The position numbers and the translations under genes are program-made. A stretch of DNA of 12,586 bases from an uncultured Erysipelotrichaceae bacterium (GTDB lineage Bacteria > Bacillota_I > Bacilli_A > RF39 > UBA660): assembly GCA_902797005.1 (NCBI GenBank), contig CADBRE010000010.1, forward strand, positions 1-12,586, read 5' to 3'. Shown in pieces: positions 1-6,673 of this stretch. The notes under the pieces were generated by a model that did no database searches, was not told the DNA's origin, and saw only the letters and a program-made list of their open reading frames with translations. Numbering within the stretch: the first letter of the stretch is position 1; each line of letters starts with the position of its first letter.

Positions 1-249
1 AAAGATGTATATATAGACATACTTTTATTTAATTATATCTATAACTGTTTTGTTCCTGTAGAACTAAAAGTTGATGCTGTAAAAGAAGAAGATATAGGAC
101 AGTTACAGGTTTATATGAATGCTATAGATAGAAACCTTAAAACTCCTTATATGAATAAAACTGTAGGAATAATAGTGTCTAAAGAAAATGATAGATTCGT
201 TGTTAGATATTGTTCAGATGATAGAATTAAGTTTATTGAATACAAACTA
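1..249 (+). repeat. Direct repeat copy A (tandem nuclease genes)
   Basis: Bases 1-249 match 921-1169 at a constant offset of 920. By eye I count about 18 mismatches, so identity is near 93%, with no gaps and in the same codon phase. Similarity stops abruptly at 249/1169. The left boundary of this copy is outside the window. Confidence 0.93.
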
Positions 250-270
250 GAAAGTGAGGTAAAAGCATGA
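1..270 (+). CDS. DUF1016/YhcG-type PDDEXK nuclease, C-terminal part (5' end outside window)
   Basis: The visible 89 residues are the C-terminal PDDEXK nuclease-like domain of a DUF1016 (YhcG) family protein. The motif VYIDILLF...VPVELK supplies the Asp and Glu-x-Lys of the fold (window residues D6, E21, K23), followed by IGQLQVYMNAID, the usual Gln-containing helix. It aligns without gaps to residues 219-300 of the next gene, so the missing part is probably about 218 residues. The stop TGA overlaps the next gene's ATG (ATGA, 4 bp), and that gene's ribosome binding site (GTGAGGT) lies in this reading frame, so the two are translationally coupled. The family is suspected to act on DNA and is common in accessory regions, but its role is not settled. 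Family assignment is firm; function is inferred. Confidence 0.9.
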   Translation, partial: KDVYIDILLFNYIYNCFVPVELKVDAVKEEDIGQLQVYMNAIDRNLKTPYMNKTVGIIVSKENDRFVVRYCSDDRIKFIEYKLESEVKA

Positions 271-1199
271 ATTATTACAATGAGATAAAAACAGAACTAA
301 TAAAGAATGAAGCGTATAAACAAGTTAAGGATTATAGTAAAAATAGACATGATTTAGAAACATATTACAATGTTGGCAAATTACTTATTGTAGCACAAGG
401 CGGTGAAGAAAGAGCTAAGTATGGAAACGGACTTATCAAAGAGTATTCAAAAAGACTAACTGAAGAGTTAGGAAAAGGTTATACAGTCTCTGCACTAAAA
501 AGAATGAGACAATTCTATATAATGATTCAAAAAGGTGCGCAACCTGCGCACCAATTATCATGGAGTCATTACATTGAGATTTTGCCTATAAAAGATATAA
601 ATGAACAAAGCTATTATATTAATATTTGCATACATCAAAACTTAGGCAGAGATGAATTAAGAAAACGTATTAAATCAAAAGAATATGAAAGACTACCAGA
701 AGAAACAAAAAAGAAGTTACAAAATGATGAACCTCTTGAAGTAACTGACTTAGTGTCTAATCCAGTAGTTATAAATACTAATAATAAAGATCTAACTACA
801 TTTAATCATAAAGTCTTAGAAGAATTAATACTAGAAGATTTAGATAATTTCTTACATCAAATGGGCGAAGGATTTGCTTTTATAGGTAATGAATATAGAA
901 TCTCAGACAAATCTTTAGACAAAGATGTATATATAGACATACTATTATTTAATTATATCTATAATTGTTTTGTTCCTGTAGAACTAAAAGTTGATGCTGT
1001 TAAAGAAGAAGATATAGGACAGCTGCAAGTTTATATGAATGCTATAGATAGAAACATTAAATCTCCATCAATGAATAAAACCGTAGGAATTATAGTTTCT
1101 AAAGAAAACGATAAATTCGTTGTTAGATACTGTTCAGATGATAGAATTAAGTTTATAGAATACAAACTAAAAAATGCAAGCAATGCCTGCACTTTTTAA
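267..1199 (+). CDS. DUF1016/YhcG-type PDDEXK nuclease domain protein
   Basis: This 310-residue protein has the usual two-part layout of the family. An N-terminal DUF1016_N helical domain (about residues 10-150, with LSWSHYIEILPIKD) is followed by a C-terminal PDDEXK nuclease-like domain (about 180-300) in which D224, E239 and K241 form the D...ExK signature and Q252 sits in the following helix. The start at 267 is chosen because GTGAGGT precedes it at good spacing and the ATG overlaps the upstream paralogue's TGA. The nuclease half is about 93% identical at DNA level to the preceding gene, so this is a recent tandem duplication. The last ten residues (from about 301) differ completely from the upstream copy and are encoded by a hairpin that also looks like the transcription terminator. 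The biological role (restriction, DNA repair or mobile-element biology) is unknown. Confidence 0.92.
   Translation: MNYYNEIKTELIKNEAYKQVKDYSKNRHDLETYYNVGKLLIVAQGGEERAKYGNGLIKEYSKRLTEELGKGYTVSALKRMRQFYIMIQKGAQPAHQLSWSHYIEILPIKDINEQSYYINICIHQNLGRDELRKRIKSKEYERLPEETKKKLQNDEPLEVTDLVSNPVVINTNNKDLTTFNHKVLEELILEDLDNFLHQMGEGFAFIGNEYRISDKSLDKDVYIDILLFNYIYNCFVPVELKVDAVKEEDIGQLQVYMNAIDRNIKSPSMNKTVGIIVSKENDKFVVRYCSDDRIKFIEYKLKNASNACTF
921..1169 (+). repeat. Direct repeat copy B (tandem nuclease genes)
   Basis: This is the second copy of the repeat at 1-249, lying inside the complete DUF1016 gene. Many differences are synonymous third-position changes. The cluster of changed residues (NLKTPYM versus NIKSPSM) is near 1045-1070, so both copies look to have been kept under coding constraint after duplication. 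Confidence 0.93.
1169..1197. terminator. Bidirectional terminator between the nuclease gene and the Tad operon
   Basis: The arms TGCAAGC (1175-1181) and GCCTGCA (1185-1191) pair around an AAT loop with one mismatch. The hairpin is flanked by six As on the left (1169-1174) and five Ts on the right (1193-1197), so either strand yields a hairpin followed by U residues. It sits inside the last codons of the nuclease gene and just past the tadC stop, so it can end both convergent transcripts. Confidence 0.65.
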
Positions 1200-1891
1200 C
1201 CTATCATATTTATTAACACTGGTCCTAGTATAAGAAGCAAGATAATTGGTATAAAGAATAATACTGAAACTATACTTATCTTAATTGGCATCTTAGCTAT
1301 TCTAGCCTTAGCTTCAAATAACTTTTTATCCCTTAAATAATCCACTTGATTATAAAGAGTTTCTACTACTTCACTACCAAATACATTAGTGTGAGTTATA
1401 TTAAGTATTACATTATTTATTGTATCACTAGGTATTCTCTTCTTCATATCATTTAAGCTTTCAGTAAGAGTTTTACCATATTCTAAAGCATCAAGTGTTA
1501 CTTCAAACTCTTTAGATAACTCACTATCTATATTTCTTGTAGTAAGCTCAAGTGCTGCTTTTAAGTTTCTACCTGTCTCAAGTGAAAGGGTTAATACTTC
1601 AAAAAAGAATAATGCTTCGCTTTCTAGTTTTACTCCTCTTTTCTTAATCCTCATATCAAGCATTATGTATTCCATTCCAAAGTAAACAGCTAAAGTAACT
1701 AAAGGCGCTACTATATAGGCATAATTACTAAATAGAAGTGTTACAAAGAACACAATTAAACTTATGATTAATCTTGAGTTCATAAAATCAATCGGGTCTA
1801 TCTTATTATAAATACCTAGTAAAGTAGTCTTAGTCTTTATTCTTTTAATACTTTTCTTAGTGTATATCTTCTCTACTAAATTATTACTCAT
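1196..1891 (-). CDS. tadC: TadC-like pilus assembly membrane platform protein
   Basis: This integral membrane protein is expected to form, with TadB, the inner-membrane platform on which the TadA ATPase assembles Flp pili. I use the second ATG (1891, 231 aa, MSNNLVEK) because AAGGTG lies 7 nt upstream, whereas it is only 1 nt from the ATG at 1897. Hydrophobic segments lie at about 41-57, 58-75 and 205-230. The T2SSF domain spans about 90-205 and includes FFFEVLTLSLETGRNLKAAL and the later turn THTNVFGSEVVETL. It is shorter than typical TadC proteins of around 300 aa. It overlaps the end of tadB by 8 bp, and its stop overlaps the convergent nuclease stop by 4 bp. It is the last gene of the operon. 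Confidence 0.88.
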   Translation of the reverse strand: MSNNLVEKIYTKKSIKRIKTKTTLLGIYNKIDPIDFMNSRLIISLIVFFVTLLFSNYAYIVAPLVTLAVYFGMEYIMLDMRIKKRGVKLESEALFFFEVLTLSLETGRNLKAALELTTRNIDSELSKEFEVTLDALEYGKTLTESLNDMKKRIPSDTINNVILNITHTNVFGSEVVETLYNQVDYLRDKKLFEAKARIAKMPIKISIVSVLFFIPIILLLILGPVLINMIG

Positions 1892-2900
1892 ATGCATTCA
1901 CCTTCATTATCTTTTTAACAACAAGTACATAAAGAGCATAAAGAAGTAAAATTAATATTAGTACTAGTATTCCTATTTGTGTTTTGAAAAGTGGATTAAA
2001 GTACTGCGGATTAAGAACAAATATTACTAAACTTATAGCAAAAGGAATAACAAGCAAAAACCTATATACAAATATACTAGACGCAGTAACGGTCTTTAAT
2101 TCATCATTAAGTTTCTTCTTGTCAAAGAACTCTCTTTCAATTGATTTAAATACCTTAACAATATTACCACCAGTCTTATTAAGAAGTGTTAAAGATGTAG
2201 TTATAAACTTAACATCTTCTAGATGCACTCTTTCATAGAATCTAGAAAATACAACTTCAATAGTAAGGCCATATGACAAATCTAAATGAATCTTTTTAAA
2301 TTCGTCACCTATCGCACCATCTAGTTCATTCTTAACTATTTCTATAGCTTGCATGATTGACATACCACTTTTAAATGCATTATTCATAATTATAATTGCT
2401 TTAAGTAAATCATCTGATATTTGTTTTCTTTTCTTCCTATACTCTATCTGAATAAAGATATCTATAACAAAGAATCCTATTAGAAAAGAAAGTAATATTC
2501 CTACAAAAGATATCCTAACATACTGAAACATCATTGTTATTACGTATAGAATAGAAGTAAACACTCCCAGTAAAAGTTTAATAGAAATATAATCTATACC
2601 ACTTCTCTTTTCTAGCTGATCATAAGTTATATGTTTCTCATAAGATTTACCGTAGTCACTAAGTACTTTGCTCTTCTTTATAATACTTGATACTTTAATA
2701 ACCAAATTATGTAAGATAATAATTATTTTATCAGAGATACTTGTTTCTTTATTTACTAAAGGATCAACTGTATATTTAGAGAACTTCTTATCTAAACTTA
2801 TATTATGTCTTGCCTTTATAACATACAAAAGAACTAGGAATAATAGACCAATAACAGTAATTTGAACAGCTAATAATTCTACTATTACCTCCCCGTTCAT
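1884..2900 (-). CDS. tadB: TadB-like pilus assembly membrane platform protein
   Basis: This 338-residue protein is the second platform subunit. An N-terminal membrane anchor (about 11-28) and a basic cytoplasmic stretch precede two membrane segments (about 108-125 and 130-150). The T2SSF domain follows at about 165-290, including MNNAFKSGMSIMQAIEIV and LLNKTGGNIVKVFKSIEREF, and two C-terminal segments lie at about 278-297 and 308-328. The start ATG overlaps the tadA TGA (ATGA) and has an AGGGGG-type ribosome binding site inside the end of tadA. A second purine-rich GGGGAGG lies just inside the gene, but no ordinary start codon follows at the right distance, so I keep the ATG at 2900. The family (TadB/GspF-like) is clear; the pairing with TadC follows from adjacency. 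Confidence 0.9.
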   Translation of the reverse strand: MNGEVIVELLAVQITVIGLLFLVLLYVIKARHNISLDKKFSKYTVDPLVNKETSISDKIIIILHNLVIKVSSIIKKSKVLSDYGKSYEKHITYDQLEKRSGIDYISIKLLLGVFTSILYVITMMFQYVRISFVGILLSFLIGFFVIDIFIQIEYRKKRKQISDDLLKAIIIMNNAFKSGMSIMQAIEIVKNELDGAIGDEFKKIHLDLSYGLTIEVVFSRFYERVHLEDVKFITTSLTLLNKTGGNIVKVFKSIEREFFDKKKLNDELKTVTASSIFVYRFLLVIPFAISLVIFVLNPQYFNPLFKTQIGILVLILILLLYALYVLVVKKIMKVNAYE

Positions 2901-4246
2901 TTTTTACTTCCCCCTTTTGGATTTTCAAAAATGTAGTCTATATCTATAATACCTTTTTGTCTAAGTTTATTAAGTACTTTTGGTGTGAAATCATATCTTA
3001 CAAACTCACCATTAACGTTTCCACTTTCAGATAAACCATCTTGTTTAAATACAAATATATCTTTAAGTACGATTGACCCGTCTTCTATTCCATCAAGCTC
3101 GCTTATACTTACAACTTTTCTTCTACCGTCATTTAATCTTTCAATACAAATAACTAAATCAATTGCATTATTTATATACTCTCTTATGGCTTTAATTGGA
3201 ATATCTATTCCACCCATAAGTACCATAGTCTCTAATCTATTTAGTGCATCAATAGCCCCATTCGCGTGCATTGTAGTAAGTGATCCATCATGTCCAGTGT
3301 TCATAGCTTGAAGCATATCAAAGGCTTCTTTACCACGTACTTCTCCAACTATAATTCTATCGGGTCTCATACGAAGAGCATTAATAACTAAATCTCTAAT
3401 TGTTATTTCTCCTGTTCTTTCATAGTTCATTACTCTAGTTTCAAGAGGAATAACATGTTCCTGTCTAAGTCTAAGTTCAGCTGCATCTTCAATAGTAACT
3501 ATTCTTTCATTTGGAGATATAAAGCTACTTAATATATTAAGAAGTGTTGTTTTACCTGAACCAGTACCACCACATATAATCATATTTAATCTTCCTAAAA
3601 TGCAAGCTTCTAAGAATCTAGCCATATAAGGTGTCATAGTACCCATTCTAAGTAAATCATCAATATCTGCAATACTTTCCTTAAACTTTCTTATAGTTAT
3701 AACTGGTCCCTTTAAACTAAGAGGCGGTATAACAGCATTAATTCTTGAACCATCTTTAAGACGAGAATCCACCATTGGATTAGAAGCATCTATTGTTCTA
3801 CCTAGAGGCTGGATCATTCTTTGGATAGTTCTAATTATATGCTCATCATTAATAAATGAAACACTTTCATCTTTAATTAATCTACCATCTATTTCAATAT
3901 ATATTTCATCTGGTCCATTAACCATAATTTCTGTGATATTTTTGTCTTTTAAAAGTTCAGTTAAAGGTCCATATCCATTTATTTCATTATCAATTAAATT
4001 ATAGATGTGGCTTCTCTCTAAATTAGTTAAATCATATCCTTCTATAGATCTATCTATTTCATTATTTATGTATTCATTTAAAGAAGCTCCCTTAGGTACT
4101 TCAGTATCTATTAAGTTTTCAATAATCTTAGTTCTTAACTCATCAAGTAATACCTTATCTTTAAATATTTCATAGTCAGTTAAAGGAGTTATAACTTCTT
4201 TAGAAGAAGTAACATCAAATGCTTCAAGTAAGTTACTTTTCTTCAT
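2897..4246 (-). CDS. tadA: TadA/CpaF-type pilus assembly ATPase
   Basis: This is the type II/IV secretion superfamily ATPase that powers Flp pilus assembly from the cytoplasmic face. With the start at 4246 it has 449 aa; AGGAG lies 9 nt upstream, whereas longer starts (ATG 4267, GTG 4270) lack one. The N-terminal region (1-90) is charged. The N-domain follows (GYGPLTELL, ITEIMVNGPDEIYIEIDGR, 91-122), then the linker SRLKDGSRINAVIPP. The core carries Walker A GGTGSGKT (226-233), Asp box TIEDAAEL (251-258), Walker B-like RIIVGEVRG with E302, and the His box GHDGSLTTMHAN (H319, H327). All catalytic motifs are intact. It overlaps the upstream ATPase gene by 14 bp and tadB by 4 bp, so translation is coupled across the operon. 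Confidence 0.95.
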   Translation of the reverse strand: MKKSNLLEAFDVTSSKEVITPLTDYEIFKDKVLLDELRTKIIENLIDTEVPKGASLNEYINNEIDRSIEGYDLTNLERSHIYNLIDNEINGYGPLTELLKDKNITEIMVNGPDEIYIEIDGRLIKDESVSFINDEHIIRTIQRMIQPLGRTIDASNPMVDSRLKDGSRINAVIPPLSLKGPVITIRKFKESIADIDDLLRMGTMTPYMARFLEACILGRLNMIICGGTGSGKTTLLNILSSFISPNERIVTIEDAAELRLRQEHVIPLETRVMNYERTGEITIRDLVINALRMRPDRIIVGEVRGKEAFDMLQAMNTGHDGSLTTMHANGAIDALNRLETMVLMGGIDIPIKAIREYINNAIDLVICIERLNDGRRKVVSISELDGIEDGSIVLKDIFVFKQDGLSESGNVNGEFVRYDFTPKVLNKLRQKGIIDIDYIFENPKGGSKK

Positions 4247-5009
4247 CTTTATCTTCTCCTTTCGCATCACTTATAATAAGCTTTAAAGTATTATAATCTG
4301 TTTTACATTTCTTTTGATATGCACTTAAAAGTGAAGGCACCTTACATTCATATAGATAGCTAGTTAAGTCTTTTATGTATGAATTTTTTGAAATGCTATA
4401 ATCAATATTCGCACCTATTATCTTCTTCATATCACTCATGCTAAAGTATGGTGTTTTAAAATCTATGCTTAAGTTTAGTAATACTTTAAAGTTACTCTTA
4501 TCTATATCATTAAATATATTTAAAATGTTTCTAGTGTTCTTAAGTGTAAATAAATCATTATCTATTACAAATAGTGTTTCATCTACTGTATCCATAGTTA
4601 TTATATTTACTTCGTTCATTGCACTTTCTGTATCTATTATAACCAAATCATATTCTCTTCTAACTTTATCTATAAGCATAGGCAAATATTTACTAGTTAT
4701 TTTGTTTCCTTGTCTAGGATCTTTAGGTGCGCATAAAACATCTATATTTTCATTATATTTGTAAACATAGTCTTCTAATTTTCTGTATCTATTATTAAGT
4801 AAATCATCTGTTAAATGGTAAATACTCTTATTTATTTCTTCATTTATAATCGTGCATATATTTCCTGTATGCATATCAAAATCTAGAAGTAGTGTTTTAT
4901 ACCCCATAGAACTTGAAACACCAGCTAAGTTTAAAGCAAGAATAGTTTTTCCTACTCCTCCCTTAGGTGCATATAAACAAATTGTTTTACCCTTTATTTT
5001 AACAGCCAT
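4233..5009 (-). CDS. CpaE/TadZ-like MinD/ParA-family ATPase of the Tad locus
   Basis: This 258-residue P-loop ATPase of the MinD/ParA type is expected to position or organise the Tad machinery at the membrane. The deviant Walker A motif KGGVGKT is at 16-22, Walker A' LLLDFD around 41-45, and Walker B DLVIIDTES at 121-129. Its length matches the ATPase domain alone. The N-terminal receiver-like domain of many CpaE/TadZ proteins is absent, as in short Gram-positive versions. A GAAGGG ribosome binding site lies 8 nt before the ATG. The C-terminus is highly charged (KGEDKDEEK) and overlaps the start of tadA by 14 bp. Family identity is clear; the localisation role is inferred from its place between the pilins and TadA. 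Confidence 0.85.
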   Translation of the reverse strand: MAVKIKGKTICLYAPKGGVGKTILALNLAGVSSSMGYKTLLLDFDMHTGNICTIINEEINKSIYHLTDDLLNNRYRKLEDYVYKYNENIDVLCAPKDPRQGNKITSKYLPMLIDKVRREYDLVIIDTESAMNEVNIITMDTVDETLFVIDNDLFTLKNTRNILNIFNDIDKSNFKVLLNLSIDFKTPYFSMSDMKKIIGANIDYSISKNSYIKDLTSYLYECKVPSLLSAYQKKCKTDYNTLKLIISDAKGEDKDEEK

Positions 5010-5024
5010 TCTTTTTTCCCTTCT

Positions 5025-5333
5025 TTAACAATCACTTACTTCAATTAAGTAATCATCTATCTTTATTATTTTACCAAATACACTTTCTACCCTATAGTTA
5101 ATTATATCACAGTTTTTATCATTTGCACTAGACTTTTTAATTTCAGCATCTATATCATTGATTTTAAAATACTCTTTTAAATCTAGATTCTTTTCTTTTG
5201 CTTCTTCTAGAAGCCTTTCTCCTCTTATCTTGGCATTGTACATAAGTCCCACATCTACCACAAGTGCAAGAGCTAGAATCATAAGTGGAAGCATTATTAC
5301 AAACATAACCAAGCTTTGACCTTTTTTATTCAT
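5025..5333 (-). CDS. TadE/TadG-like minor pseudopilin (second copy)
   Basis: This 102-residue protein starts MNKKGQSLVMFVIMLPLMILALALVVDVG, the class III signal and membrane helix shared by TadE, TadF and TadG proteins. Cleavage is expected after G5. The mature residue +5, normally Glu, is Met here (QSLVM), unlike the other three pilin-like proteins of the operon. A charged helix (about 36-55) follows, and the C-terminal domain holds two cysteines (C74 and the final residue C102) that could form a disulfide outside the cell. The ATG overlaps the end of the upstream tadE gene by 8 bp (ATGAATAA). AAAGGG provides a ribosome binding site. It is much shorter than proteobacterial TadG. Assignment to the group is good; which member it is cannot be told. 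Confidence 0.72.
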   Translation of the reverse strand: MNKKGQSLVMFVIMLPLMILALALVVDVGLMYNAKIRGERLLEEAKEKNLDLKEYFKINDIDAEIKKSSANDKNCDIINYRVESVFGKIIKIDDYLIEVSDC

Positions 5334-5673
5334 AATATACTACCCTTTTTACTTCTACTTTATAATCTTTTCCAAGTATTTGACTAAGTCCAGGAGTTAT
5401 AAACTCTATCTTGCTTTGCAAATAAAATTCAATATATTCGTTATCTTTATTTGTTATTTTTATTGTATTGTCTTCATTATTAAGTTTAAGAAAAGCTTCT
5501 ATTTCTTCATAAGTTTTCTCTTCTTCATACATTTTAACAACATCTGTAGTTAAACTTTCAAGTTCATTCTTTCTAATTACTATTCTACCAAAATCAACAC
5601 TTCCAAAAAAAAGCATTATTAATATTGGAAGTATTATTATAAACTCAACAAGTGCTTGCCCTTTTTTATTCAT
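5326..5673 (-). CDS. tadE: TadE-like minor pseudopilin
   Basis: This 115-residue protein has the classic TadE N-terminus MNKKGQALVEF followed by a hydrophobic helix (11-23) and GSVDFGR. Cleavage is expected after G5, with Glu at mature position +5, as prepilin-type processing and helix packing require. The rest is a small, mostly charged domain (about 30-115) expected outside the membrane. AAGGGA lies 5 nt before the ATG. The gene starts 20 bp after the upstream pilin gene and overlaps the following TadE/TadG-like gene by 8 bp. TadE proteins are low-abundance pseudopilins needed for Flp pilus biogenesis. The family call is strong. Confidence 0.85.
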   Translation of the reverse strand: MNKKGQALVEFIIILPILIMLFFGSVDFGRIVIRKNELESLTTDVVKMYEEEKTYEEIEAFLKLNNEDNTIKITNKDNEYIEFYLQSKIEFITPGLSQILGKDYKVEVKRVVYYE

Positions 5674-5693
5674 GTTAATCCCTTCTTTATTCT

Positions 5694-6092
5694 TTAATTA
5701 CTAGGTGTACTATATGCCTCTCCACACACAAGACTTACTGACGGCTTATTATTTGTATATGTTATAGTCCCTGAGCACACCGTCTCTTGATACTTAACTG
5801 CATCTATATATTTTTCACTAACAAGTGTAGCAAGTGAAACTGTCCCAGAAAAAGTGTAATCAGTATTTCTGGTTATTGTACTTGGACAACTCTTACCTCT
5901 TATAGGATTTTTACAATAATCTTCTAAGTATAGTAGTGCCGCTTCTTTTACACCAGCTTCTTGCAACTGCATAGTTTTATCCATACTATTCCCAAATATT
6001 CTTGCCATATTAGGTATAATTAACAGCATTACAGCTCCAATTAAAGCTATAACAGCAAGTATTTCAACTAATGTAAAACCCTTTTTATTCAC
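5694..6092 (-). CDS. Type IV pilin-like protein with GFTLVE prepilin motif
   Basis: I place the start at the GTG at 6092, giving 132 aa beginning MNKKGFTLVEILAVIALIG. AGGAG lies 9 nt upstream, and the GTG overlaps the flp stop by 8 bp (GTGAATAA), the same arrangement as the two TadE-like genes. The upstream in-frame ATGs at 6122 and 6101 have no suitable ribosome binding site. KKG/FTLVE is the prepilin peptidase site with Glu at +5 and Phe at +1, typical of type IVa pilins and type II pseudopilins and unlike Flp pilins. A long N-terminal helix (about 6-55) leads to a globular domain with four cysteines (C60, C69, C106, C123), probably two disulfides. It could be a major or minor subunit of the Tad filament or a tip pilin. 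Confidence 0.82.
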   Translation of the reverse strand: MNKKGFTLVEILAVIALIGAVMLLIIPNMARIFGNSMDKTMQLQEAGVKEAALLYLEDYCKNPIRGKSCPSTITRNTDYTFSGTVSLATLVSEKYIDAVKYQETVCSGTITYTNNKPSVSLVCGEAYSTPSN

Positions 6093-6273
6093 AATAACCA
6101 TCTCCTGGTTTTTCACCAGCATGATATTCAGTATTTGATAAATTGCATCCTGTTTTAGTAATTGAATCTTTTAAATACCCACCAAATAAATTAACTAAAG
6201 TAATAGCTATAACGCTAATTAAAGCAATAATTAAAATATATTCAGTTAAAGCTTGACCATGTTTATTTTTCAT
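6085..6273 (-). CDS. flp: Flp/Fap-type pilin subunit
   Basis: This 62-residue protein fits the Flp pilin family. It has a short basic leader MKNKHG, then QALTEYILIIALISVIAITLVNLFGGYL. Cleavage is expected after G6, with Glu at +5 and the adjacent Tyr that marks Flp pilins. A single hydrophobic helix makes up most of the mature subunit, and the short hydrophilic tail has cysteines at 43 and 61. AGGAG lies 8 nt before the ATG at 6273. It is the first gene of the operon, directly behind a consensus-like promoter, as expected for the most abundant subunit. It is probably the main building block of the pilus, though the GFTLVE protein encoded next could share that role. Confidence 0.88.
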   Translation of the reverse strand: MKNKHGQALTEYILIIALISVIAITLVNLFGGYLKDSITKTGCNLSNTEYHAGEKPGDGYCE

Positions 6274-6292
6274 ATCTTATTCTCCTAATATA

Positions 6293-6321
6293 ATTTTATA
6301 AAAATTACTTTATTTTGTCAA
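6293..6321 (-). promoter_or_regulatory. Promoter of the Tad pilus operon
   Basis: On the minus strand TTGACA (6321-6316) is followed after exactly 17 nt by TAAAAT (6298-6293). The flp start codon lies 19 nt downstream of the -10, with its AGGAG in between, leaving a very short leader. The -35 overlaps the -35-like box of the divergent DUF192 gene. Confidence 0.75.
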
Positions 6322-6343
6322 TGAAAGAAGCTATAATTATACT
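6315..6343 (+). promoter_or_regulatory. Divergent promoter candidate for the DUF192 gene
   Basis: TTGTCA (6315-6320) with a 17-nt spacer leads to TATACT (6338-6343), which touches the ATG at 6344. An alternative -10, TATAAT (6332-6337), has only a weak -35 (TTTATT, 6309-6314) but would start transcription at about 6344, on the A of the ATG. Either way there is no room for a ribosome binding site. Confidence 0.5.
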
Positions 6344-6673
6344 ATGAAAAGATTAAAAATAAAAAATAATTATATAAATGTAATTGAAATGAACACATTT
6401 TTAAAGAAGTTAAATGGTTTAATGTGGAAGAAAGAACCCATTAAGGATTGCTACATTTTTAAAAACACTAATGGAATACATACATTTTTTATGTTTCAAA
6501 AGATAGATGTTATACTAACAGATAAGAACTTTAAAGTATTAAAAACTTATGAAAAGCTTTCTCCTTGGAAAGTTATACTACCTAAAAAGGGAGTCTACTA
6601 TACTATTGAAGCACCATTAAACATTTCTTCATTAATTAATATTGATGAAGTCTTGACATTTGAAGAAAATTAA
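6344..6673 (+). CDS. DUF192 domain protein
   Basis: This 109-residue protein matches the DUF192 family. The N-terminal strand (MKRLKIKNNYINVIEM) leads to the diagnostic NGLMW (residues 24-28), then GIHTFFMFQKIDVILTDKNFKVL, where the family normally has a WM-x-N-T...IPLDIIFID core, and the PWKVILPKKGVYYTIEAP ending. DUF192 proteins are small beta-rich proteins of unknown function, usually secreted with a signal peptide; none is visible here, so this one looks cytoplasmic. The start at 6344 keeps the first domain strand, but no ribosome binding site precedes it and a -10 box lies within 7 nt, so the mRNA may be leaderless. It is divergent from the Tad operon and shares its -35 region, so a pilus-related role is possible but unproven. 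Its 3' end carries the tRNA-Ser promoter. Confidence 0.72.
   Translation: MKRLKIKNNYINVIEMNTFLKKLNGLMWKKEPIKDCYIFKNTNGIHTFFMFQKIDVILTDKNFKVLKTYEKLSPWKVILPKKGVYYTIEAPLNISSLINIDEVLTFEEN

Noticed and set aside
1..1199. CRISPR array or transposon ends in the repeated region.
   Set aside because: The repeat is a long coding duplication at a 920-bp period with no short spacers, terminal inverted repeats or transposase.
1984..4764. Open frames on the plus strand opposite the Tad genes, for example at 1984-2238, 2985-3311 and 4438-4764.
   Set aside because: They lie antisense to clear Tad genes, have no ribosome binding sites and encode low-complexity Leu/Ser/Ile-rich products.
6092..6122. Longer pilin-like protein starting at the ATG at 6122 or 6101.
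   Set aside because: Only the GTG at 6092 has AGGAG at the right distance. It also gives the short MNKKG leader shared with the TadE-like proteins, while the longer forms would add a leader that does not fit.
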